Shown in pieces: positions 25,075 through 33,881 of a stretch of 40,614 bases of DNA. The DNA lies in contig JAADEM010000023.1 in the NCBI GenBank assembly GCA_013153405.1, positions 1 to 40,614 on the forward strand, given 5' to 3'. A program made the position numbers and the translations under genes. This stretch comes from Chlorobiota bacterium. GTDB taxonomy: Bacteria; Bacteroidota; Bacteroidia; Bacteroidales; Marinilabiliaceae. Position 1 is the stretch's first letter, and each line of letters opens with the position of its first letter. A model generated the notes under the pieces. It worked only from the letters and a program-made list of their open reading frames with translations. It did not search any database and was not told the origin of the DNA.

Positions 25075-27336
25075 TTATCTTTTAAGTTTCTCCTGTTGTT
25101 TCTTTGATTCCAAAAGAAATATTGACGGCAGCAATGTTAAAGCTCCCATACTTGAACCAAGCATACTTAATGCAATAAGTATTCCAAAATAAACCATTGC
25201 AACCAAATCTGAAAAAACCAAAACAAGGAAACCTGCCGAAACAGAGATGAAATTAATCATTATTGCCCTGCCACTAATGAGGATAGTCTCCTCTATAGCT
25301 CCTTTAATCGAATTTAGCCTTTTAACAGAATGGTTGAAATGCGACATAAAATGTATGGAATAATCAATTCCAATTCCTATTGCGATACTGGCAACAAGCA
25401 CTGTTACTATATCAAGAGGAATACCCACAATCCCCATTAAACCATACAAAATACCAATAGTTGCAATAATCGGTGCTGTAGCAATTAGTCCTTTTATGAA
25501 AGAACGAAACATTAAACTCACTATGGCTATCACAAACACTATGGCTATCAACAAGCTGAATATCTGACTATAAAGCAGATTATGATCAAGACGGGCATTT
25601 ACAAAAGGCATTCCTGTTATCTGAACGGTAAAGTCTTTCGATTTATGTTTTTTTAAATAATCATTCATCAGCTTCTCAAAATCTTTCACATTATTTTTGC
25701 CGTTATCAACATATTTGGCAATTATAATACCCTGGTCAAGTTCCGGAGTAACCAACCTGTTCAGAGACTCATTCTGTCCCAGTATAAACCACAGTTGCCC
25801 AATCATATCCTCACTGTCAGGAATTCTGGCATCACCGTCATTAAATGCTCCGTAAAGATTTGCAACAACATCGGCCAAAGACTGGGCTCCGGAAATAAAT
25901 GGCGTACTAACCATAAACTTCTCTGTATCGTACATGGCCTTTAAAACTTCCGGGCTCTGCATGTCACCGTTAAAAACAACAAATACCGGTTTTGACCCCC
26001 CCAGTTTTTCCGACATAATATTTTCAGCAATAGTGGATGGATGATCTTTCTTGAAATAACCTGTTGTTGAAACACTACGTTTAAGAATAAACACACCGTA
26101 AATACTAACAGCAAAAAGCAGAGACCATACCAACACAATACGGCCGGGATGATTTACTACTCTTTTGCTTAACGGAACCAAAAAGAATCTTTTCATTTTT
26201 GCCTTTTCCGGATCAATCTGGTTTTTGGTTTCCCTTCTGGTTTTTGCGGGAAGAACAGCAAGCATTGCCGGCACAAGAGTAAGTGCTAAAACAGCCGAAA
26301 AGAACGTTCCCAAAGCAGCAAATATTCCAAAGTCCCTGATCATATTAAGATATGCCCCAAAAACAAATGACAGAAATCCCACCATAGTTGTAAGCGCTGT
26401 AAGACTGACCGGAACCACCATAAACATAAAGGCTGTCGATATTTTTTTATCTTTGTCCTTCACCTCACACTGATTCACCCTGTTAAGCACATGTATGGCA
26501 TATGCGCTGCCCACGGCAAGAATAATTATCGGAACATTATTTGACACCATCGACAACTTCAAACCCATCATTGTAAAAATTCCCAAAGCCCAGATTATTG
26601 AAAGTCCTGCAGTAAGCAGTGGCAGAATTATTCCCCTCACCGAATGAAAACTAAGATAAAGGATTAAAGCAATAACAATAAAAGCAATGGGAATTAAAGT
26701 GCGTAAATCGTTTGAAACAATTTCATCTATATATTTTCTGAGGAAAGGTGCACCGGCAAAATAATATTTGGTTTTTATGTGCATTCTGTTAATCTTATCC
26801 ATTACAACCGTCGATACAGAATCAACATCGGCACCGTCTTTTATTGTGTATAAAATCATTGTTGCGGTTGCATCTTTTGAGATTATGCTCCCTGAAACCA
26901 TCTTATTACCGGCAACCTCATCTTTCAGCTTTTCAGCCTGCTGTTTATTTTGCGGTCTGTTATCATCATTTATAAGATTCTTAACTTCAAAATCATCATC
27001 TTCAACATTGATGGTCATCATATTGGTTAAAGATGTTACCGATAATATCCCATCTGTTTCAGCAAGGGTGTCCGTAATATTCTCAATATCCTTAAGTACT
27101 GCCGGCTCAAGCACATTATCGGCTTCCAGAATAATCATCCCCATTTCATTACCTCCGAACTTTGCCCCTACTTCATTAAAAAGTTTCACTACGGGATCGT
27201 TCTTCGGCAAAGAGTTTATAAGGTTGGAATCAACCTGTACATAACGGAGTTCGTAAATAAAAAAGGCTGTTATTACAGCAACGGCAGCTAGAACATGCCA
27301 CCTATACTTAACCATTTTTTCAGCTAAGTTTTCCAT
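25075..27336 (-). CDS. RND-superfamily (MMPL-type) transporter
   Basis: This 753-residue inner-membrane protein has the pseudo-duplicated RND layout. One transmembrane helix (about 13-31) precedes a periplasmic loop (about 32-210). A block of five to six helices follows (FIVIALILYLSF, PIIILAVGSAYAIHVLNR), then a second single helix near 400, a second loop, and a final block (SIAIGIGIDYSIHFMSHFNH). The GIDYSIHF/GSAYAIHV motifs are typical of MMPL/HpnN-like lipid exporters driven by the proton gradient, rather than AcrB-type drug pumps. There is no adaptor or TolC gene nearby. The partner is the LolA-like protein downstream. The substrate is unknown, but a lipid or lipid-linked molecule is likely. 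Confidence 0.92.
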   Translation of the reverse strand: MENLAEKMVKYRWHVLAAVAVITAFFIYELRYVQVDSNLINSLPKNDPVVKLFNEVGAKFGGNEMGMIILEADNVLEPAVLKDIENITDTLAETDGILSVTSLTNMMTINVEDDDFEVKNLINDDNRPQNKQQAEKLKDEVAGNKMVSGSIISKDATATMILYTIKDGADVDSVSTVVMDKINRMHIKTKYYFAGAPFLRKYIDEIVSNDLRTLIPIAFIVIALILYLSFHSVRGIILPLLTAGLSIIWALGIFTMMGLKLSMVSNNVPIIILAVGSAYAIHVLNRVNQCEVKDKDKKISTAFMFMVVPVSLTALTTMVGFLSFVFGAYLNMIRDFGIFAALGTFFSAVLALTLVPAMLAVLPAKTRRETKNQIDPEKAKMKRFFLVPLSKRVVNHPGRIVLVWSLLFAVSIYGVFILKRSVSTTGYFKKDHPSTIAENIMSEKLGGSKPVFVVFNGDMQSPEVLKAMYDTEKFMVSTPFISGAQSLADVVANLYGAFNDGDARIPDSEDMIGQLWFILGQNESLNRLVTPELDQGIIIAKYVDNGKNNVKDFEKLMNDYLKKHKSKDFTVQITGMPFVNARLDHNLLYSQIFSLLIAIVFVIAIVSLMFRSFIKGLIATAPIIATIGILYGLMGIVGIPLDIVTVLVASIAIGIGIDYSIHFMSHFNHSVKRLNSIKGAIEETILISGRAIMINFISVSAGFLVLVFSDLVAMVYFGILIALSMLGSSMGALTLLPSIFLLESKKQQEKLKR

Positions 27337-27369
27337 TGGATTGGATTAAATTAAATTAAAAAATACCGC

Positions 27370-27400
27370 CAAATTTACACAAAGTATGTAACATGCTAAA
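27370..27400 (-). promoter_or_regulatory. Candidate promoter of the RND operon
   Basis: TAAATTTG on the minus strand (27370-27377) matches TAnnTTTG. After a 19-nt spacer the -33 position reads TTTA (27397-27400), one base from TTTG. The predicted leader is about 27 nt. Confidence 0.45.
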
Positions 27401-27466
27401 CTCTGGTGATTTATATTTTCATTCAGAACAAGGCATAGTGACTCATACCTTCTGGCGAACAACAAC

Positions 27467-28663
27467 TTAAATAGATTTTCTGGCTCTTTTAAATTCTTTG
27501 GTCCTGTCGAACAAATAGCGATATGTCACATGTGTTTTATGTATTTCCCCTCCTATTTGTTGTACAAACTTCATCATTACCATATTAAAATCACCAATCC
27601 AGTTCATTTCAAGATCGGTATAAGGTATTCTTCCGGCTCTTATCTCCTTCTCAAAGTGCAGAACAACTGCAGATTCAACTCCTTTACTCTGATGCTCCGG
27701 CACAACCCCGAATATAATACCAATAAGCCGTGTTACTTTTTTTGCCACTTTCAGCCGGTAAAACAGCTTTATCTTATTCATCAGATTCATTTTACCATTG
27801 AAATCGTAGATTACCTGGTTTAAATCCGGTACCATAATATAGAATACTACAGGTTCGCCCTTATAAAAGCCAAAAATTATAGCTTTGTGATCGAGAATAG
27901 GTTTTACCGCGTTCAACACTGCTTTTACATGCTGCCTCCTGACTTTAGGCACTCCGGGAAACCTTGCCCAGGCTTTATTGTAAATGGAAACATATGCATC
28001 GGCGATCTCATCAAAACTCATTCCTTTTATGGTTCGGAACGTATAATCTTTATTCTTCAACAACCTTTCTCCTTTTTCCCGCAACACATCAGATCTCATA
28101 CCTCCTCCGGTATCAATATGGTATGTATACTGATTAAAATAGTTCTGAAAACCATAGCTCTCAAAAAGCCTGCTGTAATATTCAGGATTATAAGGCATAT
28201 TAAAAACAGGTTCTTTATCAAAGCCATCAACCAGACAACCCCAGAAATTATTTCTGTCACCGAAGTTAACCGGGCCATCCATGGCCTCCATACCTCTTTT
28301 TTCGAGCCATTCTTTTCCGGCATCAAATAGTGTGTGAGCTGCCTCCTTATCGTCGATACACTCGAAAAATCCGATTCCTCCTGTTTGCTGATCGTTTTTG
28401 GCTGCTGTCTTTTTATCAAAAAAAGCAGCCATACGGCCGACTGTGTTTTTATTATCATCGACAAGCAGCCACCTTATGGCATCACCGGTTTTAAATAATT
28501 TATTCTTTTCCCGGTCAAAAACCTTTTCTACCTCTTCATCCAGAGGCCGTATCCAGTTTTTATAATTTTTATATATCGAAACGGGAAAATCAAGAAATTC
28601 CTTAATCTGTTTTTTGTTCTCAACGACAATTAAAGAGTATCTTTTCCGATTCATATTTCTCAT
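27467..28663 (-). CDS. GNAT-fold protein, YghO-like
   Basis: The protein has 398 residues from the ATG at 28663. A GTG at 28672 would add three residues, and an ATG at 28654 would remove three. It recalls the E. coli YghO-type family: KEFLDFPVSIYKNYKNWIRP near the N-terminus, GRMAAFFDKK, GFFECIDDKEAAHTLFDA, a GPVNFGDRNNFWGCLVDGF block, MPYNPEYYSRLFESYGF, and a second GNAT-like half with FGVVPEHQSKGVES as a possible acetyl-CoA loop. The family is described as N-acetyltransferase-like, but substrates are unknown. It stands alone between the RND operon and a terminator. Confidence 0.85.
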   Translation of the reverse strand: MRNMNRKRYSLIVVENKKQIKEFLDFPVSIYKNYKNWIRPLDEEVEKVFDREKNKLFKTGDAIRWLLVDDNKNTVGRMAAFFDKKTAAKNDQQTGGIGFFECIDDKEAAHTLFDAGKEWLEKRGMEAMDGPVNFGDRNNFWGCLVDGFDKEPVFNMPYNPEYYSRLFESYGFQNYFNQYTYHIDTGGGMRSDVLREKGERLLKNKDYTFRTIKGMSFDEIADAYVSIYNKAWARFPGVPKVRRQHVKAVLNAVKPILDHKAIIFGFYKGEPVVFYIMVPDLNQVIYDFNGKMNLMNKIKLFYRLKVAKKVTRLIGIIFGVVPEHQSKGVESAVVLHFEKEIRAGRIPYTDLEMNWIGDFNMVMMKFVQQIGGEIHKTHVTYRYLFDRTKEFKRARKSI

Positions 28664-28845
28664 TTTTATCACTCTAAAAATAACACAAAATCTTTAATTC
28701 AGGCTTCCCCACACAAAACAAACCCCACATCTCCCTATGCTACAAGATATTAACTACTACACAAAAGATGGATCCAAATCTGGCATCAACATCCGAAATT
28801 AAAATCCTTGATTAATCAACAATGTGTTTTATCTGTTAAAAAGAT

Positions 28846-28892
28846 AATAAAAAGCGGACTGCACACTTCTGTTAATGTGCAACAGTCCGCAA
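28846..28892 (-). terminator. Rho-independent terminator after the 109-residue gene
   Basis: The arms GCGGACTGCACA (28854-28865) and the complementary TGTGC-AACAGTCCGC side (28876-28890) form a strong stem with a small bulge. TTTTTATT follows on the minus strand. It lies about 80 nt past the stop of the 109-residue gene. Confidence 0.85.
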
Positions 28893-28969
28893 TATTTTTT
28901 CACAAACATGCCCGATGAAGTCAAATCACCTGACAGTTTATACTCCAAAAGTTCAGGATTCAGATTAAT

Positions 28970-29299
28970 TTAAAAATCCTCCCCCATTTCCGGAAGTTCT
29001 CCAAGATCGGTCTGTTTATCTTCAAACCTTTTTCTTGAATCATCCTTCAGGAATCCTTCTTCATCATAATCATCGTCGTCAAGGATTATCTGATTTGCGG
29101 TTTTAACCGACATTTTTATCAGGTATATCCTGTCTGGCAATTCAAAAGGCAATGCACTTACAAGCTCACCTTTAGCATTTGTGAACTCAATAAGGTGCTG
29201 ACTATACCCTTCGGGATAAGCCAGTTTAATCTGCTCCTTCAATTCATCGCTCAGCTTAGCATAATCCTTTATAATCCTTAATTTGTCCTGTTTTTTCAT
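28970..29299 (-). CDS. Small acidic conserved Bacteroidota protein
   Basis: This 109-residue cytoplasmic protein has no known domain. The first 75 residues are mixed alpha/beta (KLRIIKDYAKLSDELKEQIK, HLIEFTNAKGELVSALPFE, DRIYLIKMSVKTA). The end is strongly acidic (LDDDDYDEEGFLKDD, then KQTDLGELPEMGEDF). I recall similar short proteins throughout Bacteroidales, all without a function. It is monocistronic, with a good promoter about 275 nt upstream and a strong terminator downstream, so it has an unusually long leader for its size. Confidence 0.85.
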   Translation of the reverse strand: MKKQDKLRIIKDYAKLSDELKEQIKLAYPEGYSQHLIEFTNAKGELVSALPFELPDRIYLIKMSVKTANQIILDDDDYDEEGFLKDDSRKRFEDKQTDLGELPEMGEDF

Positions 29300-29578
29300 G
29301 TTTTAGTTTATGTTTTAGTTTTTTTAACCCGTCTTAAGCAACCATTCACGCAGCTGTTGTTTCATACTGTTTATGTCCGGTCCGTATAGGAACATCTACA
29401 CTGAACTACATATACCGGATTTTAAACAAAAAAGTTTCAATTATACCTTCACGTGCCTGTGACTAATCATTCCCCGTTTTTGAACATCAGTGTTTCCGGC
29501 CGAAACTAAGATAACTTCAATTATTCATTTCTGTTCCCGGAATAAAACAAACTTAATAATTTTTCAAATACGGCGGCG
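29300..29578 (-). other. Long leader or possible small RNA ahead of the 109-residue gene
   Basis: This is transcribed from the promoter at 29579-29608 if that prediction is right. It contains a GTTTC/GAAAC hairpin near 29495-29510 and a CCGGTATA...TATACGG pairing near 29380-29418. A 13-codon ORF (MKQQLREWLLKTG, minus strand) ends about 30 nt before the gene start. No known riboswitch class was recognised. Confidence 0.35.
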
Positions 29579-29608
29579 CAAAAGTATTTTAATTTTCAAA
29601 TAAAACAA
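29579..29608 (-). promoter_or_regulatory. Strong Bacteroidota-type promoter
   Basis: TACTTTTG (-7, 29579-29586) is preceded after exactly 19 nt by TTG (29606-29608) on the minus strand, and followed by GCGCCGCCG. This fits the TTTG-N19-TAnnTTTG consensus well. A second, weaker TAAGTTTG lies at 29548-29555. Confidence 0.65.
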
Positions 29609-29755
29609 TTAAAAGAAAAAATGTTTTTTCTTTTTTACGGAGCTAAGCTCTAAAACCGGAATTTCAACATCAACCATGTCGTCTGACATAACTGTCAGAT
29701 ATAAAAGCATTCAACATACTAAGGCCATCCATAAAAAATTACACACCGGAGTCTG
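29609..29755. other. Palindrome-rich gap after the sulfatase gene
   Basis: It holds three perfect palindromes: an 11-bp AAAAGAAAAAA/TTTTTTCTTTT pair with a 2-nt spacer (29611-29634), GAGCT-A-AGCTC (29640-29650) and TCTGACA-TAAC-TGTCAGA (29682-29699). The last could close the sulfatase transcript, and the first sits directly upstream of the strong promoter. No gene is seen. Confidence 0.45.
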
Positions 29756-31231
29756 TCATTCTCCGTAAAGTCCAGTATCTCCTTTTTGCCATAAAGGAAG
29801 TAGTTTTTCTATAATTTCCGGATGCCATGCAGCGACATTAACATCCTCGATATCTTTATTCCTGTGATCATACAGTTCATAAACTTTTTTGTTGTTTCTG
29901 AAATACACAGTAAAACGAAAATCGGGAGTACGCATAGAAATACCGTTACGATAGTAACTGAATGCTTTATTATCCCAGGTTACAACATCACCCCTTAGAA
30001 GAGGCACAAAGCTTTTACCGTCTGTCCAATCCGGCAATGGCAGTCCGCACAATTCACTTATTGTGGGATAAATATCCACAGTACTGACAATATTGCTGTT
30101 TCTCACTCCCTGCTGATTAGCTCCGGGAACCTTCACTATCAAAGTACTCCGGAGTGCCCTTTCAAAAATAGTGTGCTTTCCCCATACAAGCTGATCGCCG
30201 AGATGCCACCCGTGGTCGCCCCAAACTATTACAATTGTATTTTTGTCAAGACCAAGCCGTTTCAGTTCGTCCAGCACTTTGCCTACCTGAGCATCAACAT
30301 AACTTACACAGGCAAAGTATGCATGACGCAGTTTCCGCTCATACGCTTCAGAAACGGGTCCTTTCAATGATGCTTTTTCGTCACCGAGTTTATAGCTGTT
30401 AAACTCTCCGCTGTTGTGCAAACTCAGCGTACTTACATTGTCCGGTATTTTTCGCACCGGAGCAAGAGGTATTTCATCTTCATTATACATATCCCAGTAT
30501 TTAGCCGGAGAGTTGAATGGCAAATGAGGCTTAAAAAAACCCACCCCGAGAAAAAACGGCTGCTTCCTGTTTTTTAGCTCTTTAAGCTTTCTTATGGCAA
30601 GTTCAGCAGTAAGTCCGTCAACATAACCGGTATCATCCACATTTCCTTTCTCGTAAGGCTTTACCAGATTGTTCAGTTCATTACGGTTGGTTCCGTCGGC
30701 ATAACCGAAAAAGGCATTTTGTCCTGTTCCCCATTTTCCCGGATCGAAAATCATCTCATCCCAGCTGTACGGCAACTCCCTAACATGACTTTTCGGCTCC
30801 AGATATCCATAAACATATCCGTCGGGATAATGGCTGATCTTACCTATCCCAACCGTGTAATACCCGTTCTGTCTTAAATAATGTATAAATGTTTCCGGCT
30901 TTCCCGATTCTGGTTTATGGGTCAATTTTTTAACACAAGCTTCATTTGATAAGGCAATACGATCAGACGGAAGCAATCCTGTAAGCATGGCATAACGGGA
31001 AGCTCCGCAGGTTGGCACCTGAACGTAATGATTTGTGAACAGTACCCCTTCCGATGCAAGCTTGTCAATATTCGGAGACTTAATCTGTTTATTCCCGTAG
31101 CATCCAAGCTCGGGACGAAGATCATCAATTGCAATAAACAGAACATTCAGCTTTTGTTTTTTTTCTGTTTTTTTCACCGAACAAGAGACGGCAAACAGCA
31201 ACACTAAAAAAACTAAGATTAACTTTTTCAT
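29756..31231 (-). CDS. Sulfatase lipoprotein (S1_7-like, iduronate-2-sulfatase type)
   Basis: The protein has 491 residues. The lipoprotein signal ends at FAVSC, with C17 lipidated. The sulfatase fold follows: FIAIDDLRPELGCYG with D36/D37 metal ligands, then TCGASRYAMLTG with C75 as the formylglycine precursor in a C-x-A-S-R signature, and WGDHGWHLGDQLVWGKHTIFE as metal/sulfate ligands. The pattern is that of the iduronate-2-sulfatase/S1_7 group. The enzyme needs the radical-SAM maturase anSME, not encoded here. It is probably periplasmic or surface-attached and removes sulfate from a uronate-containing glycan. It follows uxuA by 98 nt. The substrate is inferred from context only. Confidence 0.92.
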   Translation of the reverse strand: MKKLILVFLVLLFAVSCSVKKTEKKQKLNVLFIAIDDLRPELGCYGNKQIKSPNIDKLASEGVLFTNHYVQVPTCGASRYAMLTGLLPSDRIALSNEACVKKLTHKPESGKPETFIHYLRQNGYYTVGIGKISHYPDGYVYGYLEPKSHVRELPYSWDEMIFDPGKWGTGQNAFFGYADGTNRNELNNLVKPYEKGNVDDTGYVDGLTAELAIRKLKELKNRKQPFFLGVGFFKPHLPFNSPAKYWDMYNEDEIPLAPVRKIPDNVSTLSLHNSGEFNSYKLGDEKASLKGPVSEAYERKLRHAYFACVSYVDAQVGKVLDELKRLGLDKNTIVIVWGDHGWHLGDQLVWGKHTIFERALRSTLIVKVPGANQQGVRNSNIVSTVDIYPTISELCGLPLPDWTDGKSFVPLLRGDVVTWDNKAFSYYRNGISMRTPDFRFTVYFRNNKKVYELYDHRNKDIEDVNVAAWHPEIIEKLLPLWQKGDTGLYGE

Positions 31232-31329
31232 ATGTTTAATTTATTTTAAAACCAACACTAAACCACAAGACCGCCGGGCAGACTCATAAACTTTGCATAG
31301 CCTTAAAAGACCGTCACACCTGTAAATAA

Positions 31330-32523
31330 TCACATTTCTCGCATAAAATATTTCACTGCCTTTTCAATTGCCGATATCTCAGCAAGTGCTTTCATCCTAC
31401 CTATCAAAGGATATCCTGGATTACTATCTCTGTGAAAATCATCAAGCATCCTGTGGCCATGGTCAGGCCTGACAGGAATAGGCTGATGTGTCTTATGCAT
31501 AATCTTATGCAGAGTATGGATCACCTCAACAAGATTTACATCACCTTCAAGATGCCCTGCCTCGTAAAAATCACCGTTACCTAGTCGTTTGGTACTTCGC
31601 AGGTGAACAAAATGCAGTCTGCCGGCAAACTGCTCCGCCATTGCCGGAATATCATTGTCAGATCTTGCACTTAACGAACCGGCACAAAGCGTAAACCCGT
31701 TATGCACTGAAGGAACAACTTCTGCAAGCCATTCAAAATCCTCTGCCGTACTCATTATTCTTGGCAGCCCTAAAAGATCAAAAGGAGGATCATCGGGGTG
31801 TATTGCCATATTTATTCCAACCTCTTCAGCAACAGGAATAACTCTTTTTAGAAAGTAAACCAGATTATCTCTCAGCTCCTTTTTCCCAATTTTGTCATAC
31901 TTTGCAAGGTAGCTAAGAAACAACTCTTTGTAATTTTCCGAACCTCTGTCCACTACACCGTCGATAAATCCCTGGGTAACCACAATTATGTTGTAAGCAA
32001 GCTCTTCAGCCTGCTTGTTTGTCATCTCTCCGAACCGCTTTTTTGCTCTGGCTACCTGCACTGCCGTATAGTCACGTTCTGCCCCAGGACGTTTAAGAAT
32101 AAAAAGATCAAAAACAGCAAAATCAACGGCACTAAAATACATTGCCTCTCTTCCGTCAGACAGCTTATAATGCAAATTGGTACGGGCCCAGTCAAGAACC
32201 GGCATAAAATTATAAACTATGGTTTTAATACCGCATCCGGCAAGATTACGCATACTTTTAATGTAGTTGTCAATTACTGATTCACGCTCTGCTAGTCCTT
32301 GTTTTATCTCTTCGGTTACCGGCAGGCTCTCCACAACCTCCCAGGTCAAACCGTAAGACTCTATCTTCTCTTTCACTTTACGAATCTCCCCAACTGTCCA
32401 TACTTCTCCATTGGGGATATGATGCAGAGCAGTAACCACACCGGTTGCTCCCGTCTGCCGGATGTCGTCAAGAGTTACGGAATCTCCCTCTCCAAACCAT
32501 CGTAATGTTTTTACCAATTCCAT
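31330..32523 (-). CDS. uxuA: Mannonate dehydratase
   Basis: This 397-residue protein is a full-length member of the UxuA family. It starts LVKTLRWFGEGDSVTLDDIRQ-like (first block RWFGEGDSVTL), then TGVVTALHHIPNGEVW, VYNFMPVLDWARTNL, MAIHPDDPPFDLLGLPRI, NGFTLCAGSLSAR, FVHLRSTKR and PVRPDHGHRMLDD. These contain the metal ligands His, Cys and Asp of the TIM barrel. It dehydrates D-mannonate to 2-keto-3-deoxy-D-gluconate in hexuronate breakdown. The SDR upstream would supply mannonate from fructuronate. UxaC, KdgK and KdgA are not in the window. Confidence 0.97.
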   Translation of the reverse strand: MELVKTLRWFGEGDSVTLDDIRQTGATGVVTALHHIPNGEVWTVGEIRKVKEKIESYGLTWEVVESLPVTEEIKQGLAERESVIDNYIKSMRNLAGCGIKTIVYNFMPVLDWARTNLHYKLSDGREAMYFSAVDFAVFDLFILKRPGAERDYTAVQVARAKKRFGEMTNKQAEELAYNIIVVTQGFIDGVVDRGSENYKELFLSYLAKYDKIGKKELRDNLVYFLKRVIPVAEEVGINMAIHPDDPPFDLLGLPRIMSTAEDFEWLAEVVPSVHNGFTLCAGSLSARSDNDIPAMAEQFAGRLHFVHLRSTKRLGNGDFYEAGHLEGDVNLVEVIHTLHKIMHKTHQPIPVRPDHGHRMLDDFHRDSNPGYPLIGRMKALAEISAIEKAVKYFMREM

Positions 32524-32844
32524 TTGTTTTAATGTTATGGTACGATACTCCTTAGTGATTTCTTGTTACAATTTTTCTACAAATATTACTCGTACTCTAA
32601 AACAGTAAAAGAATCTATCTATTTTTTTCAACGACTACTCCGGTTTCATTTCACTTAAACTGAAATAATATTTTTGCTTTTTGTTATTAAAACCTCAAAC
32701 AGCAAAACCATCCAAATATCAAATTAATCATTCACAACTCACATCTCTCTACAGCAGCAAAGCCGAGAAATATTTATATTTACAGTAAGTGCCCGAACAA
32801 AAGCTTGTAGCCCCCGGATATCAACACGGCCGTTTTCTACTTCT
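32524..32844. other. Intergenic gap between the SDR and uxuA
   Basis: No gene is supported. An interrupted palindrome (ATTTCA 32648-32653 with TGAAAT 32661-32666, 19 bp overall) lies about 130 nt upstream of uxuA. No TAnnTTTG element matches exactly: the closest is AATATTTG near 32580-32587. uxuA may be read through from the SDR. Confidence 0.4.
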
Positions 32845-33663
32845 TTAAACACCACTGAAAGCACGGAATCCGCCATCAACAGGAAGCACAACGCCGGTAA
32901 TAAAACTTGCGGCATCGGAGCATAGAAACTGAACGGCTCCATTCAGTTCATCAATATCACCAAACCTTCCCATTGGTGTTTTGGCGATCACCTTTTTACT
33001 TCTTTCGGTCAAACTGCCATCCGGATTAATAAGTACATTTCTATTCTGATCTCCTATAAAAAAACCGGGAGCAATAGCATTTACCCTGACTTTATCACCA
33101 TATTTACGTGCCATCTCCGTTGCCATCCACATCGTGAAAATATTAATCCCTGTCTTTGCCACCGAATAACCCGGAACCCTTGTAATGGCCGAATATGTTG
33201 CCATTGAGGAAATATTGATAACACTTCCCGAACCCTGACGGGCCATAATCTTTCCAAATGCCAGCGTTGGATAAACAGTGCCGTTTAAGTTAAGGTCAGT
33301 AACCTTATTGAAATCCTCAATCTTCATATCAAACACCTCCTGATCTGGTTCAAGTGTAGCACCCGGCAGGTTTCCTCCGGCTGCATTCACCAGAATATCA
33401 ACAGAGCCCCATTCTTTAAGGATTGTTTCAGCAAGAGCATTCAATTCGTCAATATCAAGCACACTGCCTACATATCCTTTTACTTCATCAGTTATCTCTT
33501 TAATGGAAACAACAATCTCATCTACCTTTTCCTCGCGTATATCTATAATCACAATCTTTGCTCCAGCCGAAGCCAGGCTTTTGGCGATATTACTTCCGAG
33601 GACTCCGGCCCCTCCGGTTACTACAGCGACCTTTCCCTTTACACTAAAATCGACTTGTTTCAT
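32845..33663 (-). CDS. SDR oxidoreductase, probable fructuronate/D-mannonate oxidoreductase
   Basis: This 272-residue classical short-chain dehydrogenase has a TGGAGVLG nucleotide-binding loop (residues 16-23), NAAG (93-96), a catalytic serine near 152 in INISS, and Y166-x3-K170 in GYSVAK. The C-terminal RVNAIAPGFFIGDQNR and PVDGGFRAFSGV are typical of Bacteroidota enzymes annotated as D-mannonate oxidoreductase. Adjacent uxuA supports reduction of D-fructuronate to D-mannonate with NAD(P)H, replacing the unrelated UxuB. The leader carries a perfect 19-bp palindrome 26-44 nt before the start. The specific substrate is inferred from context. Confidence 0.88.
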   Translation of the reverse strand: MKQVDFSVKGKVAVVTGGAGVLGSNIAKSLASAGAKIVIIDIREEKVDEIVVSIKEITDEVKGYVGSVLDIDELNALAETILKEWGSVDILVNAAGGNLPGATLEPDQEVFDMKIEDFNKVTDLNLNGTVYPTLAFGKIMARQGSGSVINISSMATYSAITRVPGYSVAKTGINIFTMWMATEMARKYGDKVRVNAIAPGFFIGDQNRNVLINPDGSLTERSKKVIAKTPMGRFGDIDELNGAVQFLCSDAASFITGVVLPVDGGFRAFSGV

Positions 33664-33688
33664 ATGTTTAATAATATGTAAAATGATT

Positions 33689-33707
33689 AAAACTGTGACA
33701 CAGTTTT
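33689..33707. promoter_or_regulatory. Operator-like 19-bp palindrome upstream of the SDR-uxuA genes
   Basis: AAAACTGTG-A-CACAGTTTT is a perfect inverted repeat with a 1-nt centre, 26-44 nt upstream of the SDR start codon. Its size fits a dimeric repressor site (GntR or LacI type), but a small RNA hairpin with a GAC loop is an alternative. Confidence 0.45.
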
Positions 33708-33838
33708 TTCTCGTATTCCTGAATTAATAAAATATAATCATACATCTGTATTTCTGTCAGGCACCAAACAGCTTTAATTTATTAGCTACAGATTTCATCA
33801 GGTCCAAACATGAAAACAAAATCAGAACAGAAAAAAAG

Positions 33839-33865
33839 ATTAATGTGATTTATATTCACATTAAT
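33839..33865 (-). promoter_or_regulatory. Perfect palindrome: terminator of the lysoplasmalogenase gene or CRP-like site
   Basis: ATTAATGTGA (33839-33848) and TCACATTAAT (33856-33865) flank a 7-nt centre. On the minus strand ATCTTTTTTT follows, as in a terminator. The core TGTGA-N7-TCACA also resembles a CRP/FNR-type operator (usual spacing N6). Confidence 0.5.
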
Positions 33866-33881
33866 TCTAATACTTAAATTT

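Noticed and set aside
32739..32942. Minus-strand frame overlapping the SDR 3' end, with a KEVENGRVDIRGLQAFVRAL stretch
   Set aside because: It overlaps the SDR reading frame in another phase and ends in a cysteine run. Nothing supports translation.
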